Of a stretch of 8,773 nt of DNA, positions 6,104 through 8,773 are shown one piece after another. Numbering within the stretch: position 1 is the first letter of the stretch; the number at the start of each line of letters is the position of its first letter. The stretch is from positions 1-8,773 of the forward strand of contig JAPLMO010000036.1 in the NCBI GenBank assembly GCA_026386995.1, given 5' to 3'. The translations under genes were made by a program, and so were the position numbers. Under the pieces are notes generated by a model that had not been told where the DNA came from, made no database searches, and was given only the letters and a program-made list of their open reading frames with translations. Source of the DNA: Planctomycetota bacterium (lineage in GTDB: Bacteria > Planctomycetota > Phycisphaerae > FEN-1346).

Positions 6104-6304
6104 ATGACAAAGAGCGAACTTCTGACCCGCGCGGAGGCAGCCGAGTATCTGGGACTGGCCGCGCAAACGCTTGCCGTGTGGGCGAGCACGCAGCGCTACG
6201 CATTGCGATACGTCAAGGTTGGCCGAAACGTCCGCTACCGCAAAGCGGACCTCGACCGCTTCCTTGAAGCGCGCACCGTGGGCGCGGTTGCCGGTTCTGA
6301 GTGA
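6104..6304 (+). CDS. AlpA/excisionase-type HTH regulator
   Basis: A 66-residue DNA-binding protein of the short MerR-like HTH group (HTH_17: AlpA, phage excisionases). Diagnostic features are LLTRAEAAEYLGLAAQTLAVW (the helix-turn-helix, residues about 6-26), then a wing VKVGRNVRYRKADLDRFLEAR (residues about 39-59), where R-Y-R-K-x-D-L-D-x-F-L is the usual ending. An ATG at 6077 in the same frame is possible, but the ATG at 6104 has GGAGG seven bases upstream and begins where the family begins. In P4 AlpA activates the integrase, and in other elements such proteins are directionality factors; either would suit this place between integrase and primase. The stop lies 11 bases before the primase start, so the two are likely co-transcribed. 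Confidence 0.88.
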   Translation: MTKSELLTRAEAAEYLGLAAQTLAVWASTQRYALRYVKVGRNVRYRKADLDRFLEARTVGAVAGSE

Positions 6305-6315
6305 AAGGACTGGCC

Positions 6316-8439
6316 ATGAGCACCGCAACCGCTGAAAACCGCTTGGCTTGTGCCCTGGATGCTGCCGCGCGTGGCTTGCGCGTCTTGCCACTAGAGGTCA
6401 AGCGGCCACTGACGACTCACGGCCTCAAGGACGCCTCAAAGGACCCCGCCACACTCAAGGCTTGGTGGGCGAAGTGGCCGGACGCCAATATCGGAATCGC
6501 AACAGGACCGGGAAGCGGCCTGTTTGCTGTGGACGTTGACAGTCTGCACGGCGGCGACGTTTCGTTTGACGATCTTGAGGCCAAGCACGGCAAGTTGCCG
6601 GATACCGTCGTGGTTTTGACTGGGAACGGCAGACACTATTACCTCAAGTATCCAGCTGACGGCAGAACGATCCGCAACAGCGCCGGCAAACTCGGCGCGG
6701 GCTTGGACATTCGGGGCGATGGCGGTTATGTCGTTGGCGCAGGAAGTATACATATCTCCGGCCGCCTGTACCAGTACGAAGCATCGAGCGACATCGGAGA
6801 AGTCGAAATAGCAGCGGCCCCGGAGTGGCTCCTGGCGCTGCTCTGCAACGGCACGGGAAAACCGGCGGCCCCCGTGGGCGACCGTATCGCAGAGGGCGCG
6901 CGAAACGACACGCTGGCGTCCCTGGCAGGCACGATGCGACGGCGCGGCATGGCTGAGGGAGCAATTTTGGCGGCACTCCAAGCGGAAAACCGGACCCGTT
7001 GCACCCCCCCCTTGCCGGATTCGGAGTTGGCGAACATCGCGCGAAGCATCGGATGCTACGCCCCGGCTACTGCGTTGGTGGATGCACCAACTACCGACCT
7101 GGGCAACGCGCAACGCCTCGCCTATCGGGCTGCCGGGAAGGCGCTCTACTGCGGTCAGCGCGCCAAGTTTTTGATATGGAAACACGACCGTTGGGCGTTT
7201 GACGAGGCGCTGGACATTCTGACCCTCGCCAAGAAAACCGCCCTGAGAATCTTCGACGAGGCCAAGGCTGCCGCTGACCCGGACCGGCAGAACGCACTGG
7301 CCAAGTGGGCCGTCAAGAGTCAATCTCGGTATGCCTTGGCCTCTATGGTGGACTTGGCGCGCCCGGACTTGGCCGTTAACGTCGAGGACCTGGACGCCGA
7401 CCCGTTCGCGTTCAACGTACTCAATGGCACGATTGATCTCAAGAGGACCGGCGAACTACGCCCGCACTCCCCGGATGATCTGCTGACGAAACTGGCGCCC
7501 GTCCACTATGACGCGGCGGCGACGTGCCCGCTGTTCGACACGTTCCTTCACCGGATCATGGCCGGCAACGCCGCCTTGATCGGCTACCTTCAGCGACGCG
7601 CGGGCATGTGCCTGACCGCCGACATTTCGGAGCAGAGTTTATGGGTAGATCACGGCGTGGGCGCGAACGGCAAGAACACCTTGCTTGACACGCTGACCGG
7701 CCTGATGGGCGATTACGCCTGCGAGGCCCCGCCGGACCTGCTCCTGATGCGGAACTCCCCGGAGCATCCTACCGAAACTGCGGACCTGTGCGGCCGTCGC
7801 CTGGTCGTCTGCTCTGAAACAGACGAAGGCCGCCGCCTGCGGGTCCAACTGGTCAAGCGGCTGACCGGAAACGCTCGCCTGAAAGCCCGGTTCATGCGCG
7901 GAGACTACTTTGAGTTCCCTCGCACTCACAAGATGATTCTGGTCACAAACAACCGACCCGTCATCAAGGAAACGACTTTGGCGATCTGGCGACGGATCAA
8001 ACTTGTGCCTTTTTCGGTCGTGATCCCGATGGTGGAATGGGACCGACACCTGACCGAAAAACTGGTGGCAGAACGACCGGGAATCTTGAACTGGGCGATC
8101 AAGGGCTGTCTGGACTGGCAACGCGACGGAATGAATGAGCCTGCTGAGGTACTCACCGCGACCGCCGCTTATCAGGCTGAGCAAGACCCCCTCGCGGAGT
8201 TCTTCGATTCCTGCTGCATCTTCGCCCCCCATGTCGAGGCCCCCCGCGCGGACCTGTTCAACGGTTACGCCGCCTGGGCCGAACGCGCCAAGGATCACCG
8301 ACCTCTTGACCGGACGACCTTCTTTGAGCGTGTCCGCAACCGGACGGGAGTGGACGAATCGCAACGCCGGGTGGACGGCAAAATGACGCGGCTTTTTACG
8401 GGTATCGGACTGGCAAACGTGGAACTTTTTCAGCCATGA
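6316..8439 (+). CDS. Primase-polymerase / SF3 helicase replication protein, D5/P4-alpha type
   Basis: A 707-residue replication protein that should prime and unwind element DNA at its own origin. Start 6316 is preferred over the GTG at 6301 because AAGGA (6305-6309) precedes it at six bases. Order: prim-pol domain about 8-175, with the DxD metal motif at Asp73/Asp75 (FAVDVDS), His107 (GRHYYL) and Asp131 (GLDIRGDGGY); a PriCT_1-like helical part about 190-250; a D5_N-like region about 265-400; SF3 helicase about 405-600, with Walker A GVGANGKNT (447-455), Walker B-like LVVCSETDEG (496-505), sensor LVTNNRP (542-548) and arginine finger IWRRI (557-561); and a C-terminal winged-helix-like part about 620-700. 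Walker A has Asn after the Lys where Ser or Thr is usual. No frame break is visible, and length and order are normal for the family. It is last in the operon before the TGTAGCA repeats, which may be its origin. Confidence 0.93.
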   Translation: MSTATAENRLACALDAAARGLRVLPLEVKRPLTTHGLKDASKDPATLKAWWAKWPDANIGIATGPGSGLFAVDVDSLHGGDVSFDDLEAKHGKLPDTVVVLTGNGRHYYLKYPADGRTIRNSAGKLGAGLDIRGDGGYVVGAGSIHISGRLYQYEASSDIGEVEIAAAPEWLLALLCNGTGKPAAPVGDRIAEGARNDTLASLAGTMRRRGMAEGAILAALQAENRTRCTPPLPDSELANIARSIGCYAPATALVDAPTTDLGNAQRLAYRAAGKALYCGQRAKFLIWKHDRWAFDEALDILTLAKKTALRIFDEAKAAADPDRQNALAKWAVKSQSRYALASMVDLARPDLAVNVEDLDADPFAFNVLNGTIDLKRTGELRPHSPDDLLTKLAPVHYDAAATCPLFDTFLHRIMAGNAALIGYLQRRAGMCLTADISEQSLWVDHGVGANGKNTLLDTLTGLMGDYACEAPPDLLLMRNSPEHPTETADLCGRRLVVCSETDEGRRLRVQLVKRLTGNARLKARFMRGDYFEFPRTHKMILVTNNRPVIKETTLAIWRRIKLVPFSVVIPMVEWDRHLTEKLVAERPGILNWAIKGCLDWQRDGMNEPAEVLTATAAYQAEQDPLAEFFDSCCIFAPHVEAPRADLFNGYAAWAERAKDHRPLDRTTFFERVRNRTGVDESQRRVDGKMTRLFTGIGLANVELFQP

Positions 8440-8459
8440 AACGTGACGCTGTACCAGCA

Positions 8460-8539
8460 TGTAGCAGGCTTTCCAGGTTAGCGCCTAGGGAATGCGAACA
8501 ATACAAACTAACTAGGAAGCCCTGCTACAGTCTGCTACA
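8460..8539. repeat. TGTAGCAG repeats and 22-bp imperfect inverted repeat, possible origin
   Basis: TGTAGCAG lies at 8460-8467, and its complement CTGCTACA occurs twice at 8522-8529 and 8532-8539, a 10-bp period. The first two are the outer ends of a longer imperfect inverted repeat, 8460-8481 against 8508-8529, pairing at 18 of 22 positions around a 26-base spacer. It starts 20 bases after the primase-helicase stop. P4-like elements carry iterons and inverted repeats as replication origins, so an origin is the favoured reading. A terminator hairpin or integrase arm sites are alternatives, the latter because TGTAGCA is shared with the cluster upstream of the integrase. Confidence 0.65.
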
Positions 8540-8636
8540 CCTGGCACAAACCGACGATCAACCGTTGCACCGAAACGGCTGAGTATGGGGCAGGATAGGG
8601 GCGACCTAAACGCTTGAGCAAGACAAGGTTACGAAC

Positions 8637-8773
8637 ATGGAACACAACGGCAAGAGGACTGACGGCATGGCGCAGGTGGGGCTTGCACCGACGGGGCGCG
8701 GCCTTCTGGACGGCGCGGCATGGCCTCAGTGTCAAGCGGGGCCGCTGCCGGGCTTCCTGGGGCTTCCTGTGAA
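8637..8773 (+). CDS. Possible start of a further gene, cut by window edge
   Basis: An ATG at 8637 with AAGG (8625-8628) eight bases upstream opens a frame of 45 codons that stays open to the window end. It begins MEHNGKRTDGMAQVGLAP. No family is recognised and 45 codons of GC-rich sequence are weak proof. The place, same strand and after the replication module, fits the next gene of the element. The near-tandem GGGCTTCCT (about 8750 and 8760) near the edge is probably chance. Confidence 0.35.
   Translation, partial: MEHNGKRTDGMAQVGLAPTGRGLLDGAAWPQCQAGPLPGFLGLPV

Larger units (their letters stand above)
3847..8773. mobile_element. Integrated P4-like / PICI-like element, integrase end
   Basis: The left boundary is taken as the tRNA-Lys 3' fragment; the right end is beyond the window. 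Content in order: integrase, HTH protein, AlpA-like regulator, primase-polymerase fused to SF3 helicase, repeat cluster, possible further gene, all on the plus strand. Site-specific integration into a tRNA plus autonomous primase-helicase replication is the P4-satellite and PICI layout. No capsid, portal, terminase, tail, relaxase or conjugation gene is visible here, so a full prophage or ICE whose other genes lie to the right cannot be excluded. Confidence 0.75.

Noticed and set aside
6301..6315. GTG at 6301 as start of the primase-helicase
   Set aside because: It would overlap the AlpA-like stop codon, while the ATG at 6316 has AAGGA at good distance.
6436..7323. 295-codon minus-strand frame opposite the prim-pol domain
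   Set aside because: Antisense shadow; the plus strand carries the conserved prim-pol motifs here.

Overview
The window joins a chromosomal segment to the integrase end of an integrated element. The host is probably a GC-rich member of the Planctomycetota, perhaps Phycisphaerae. This is inferred from three things seen in the sequence and compared from memory only: a type II secretin with long Gly/Ser-rich inserts, a small lipoprotein that follows it, and the wording of a degraded transposase. No database search was possible.

Left part (1-2766) is ordinary chromosome. It holds the 3' part of a gspD-type secretin gene, which begins before the window, and an overlapping gene for a small lipoprotein with a pseudopilin-like look. 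Both read rightward and look translationally coupled. Next, on the minus strand, comes a dead transposase (about 2992-3584). It keeps its N-terminal and C-terminal ends but has lost its central catalytic part through an out-of-frame deletion.

The junction (3585-4123) is the densest part of the window. It holds the 3' half of a tRNA-Lys(CTT) gene on the minus strand (3847-3893), ending in an encoded CCA, with a hairpin terminator just beyond it. The 5' half of the tRNA is absent, so this is best read as an attachment-site copy left by integration into a tRNA gene. Repeats sharing the core TAGCACCG lie on both sides of it: two in tandem on the left (3756-3777) and six on the right (3984-4108). 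The right-hand set lies between a good promoter and the integrase start.

The element (about 3894 to beyond the right edge) reads rightward. It encodes a P4-type tyrosine integrase with all catalytic residues, an overlapping unrecognised 198-residue protein with a C-terminal helix-turn-helix, an operator-like inverted repeat, a second promoter, a small AlpA/excisionase-type HTH protein, and a fused primase-polymerase / SF3 helicase of the D5/P4-alpha type. TGTAGCA-containing repeats in inverted and 10-bp tandem array follow (8460-8539), then the possible start of another gene. Integrase, AlpA-like regulator, primase-helicase and tRNA insertion together resemble P4-like phage satellites and PICI-type islands. 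The right end, with cargo and the intact tRNA-Lys predicted there, lies outside the window.
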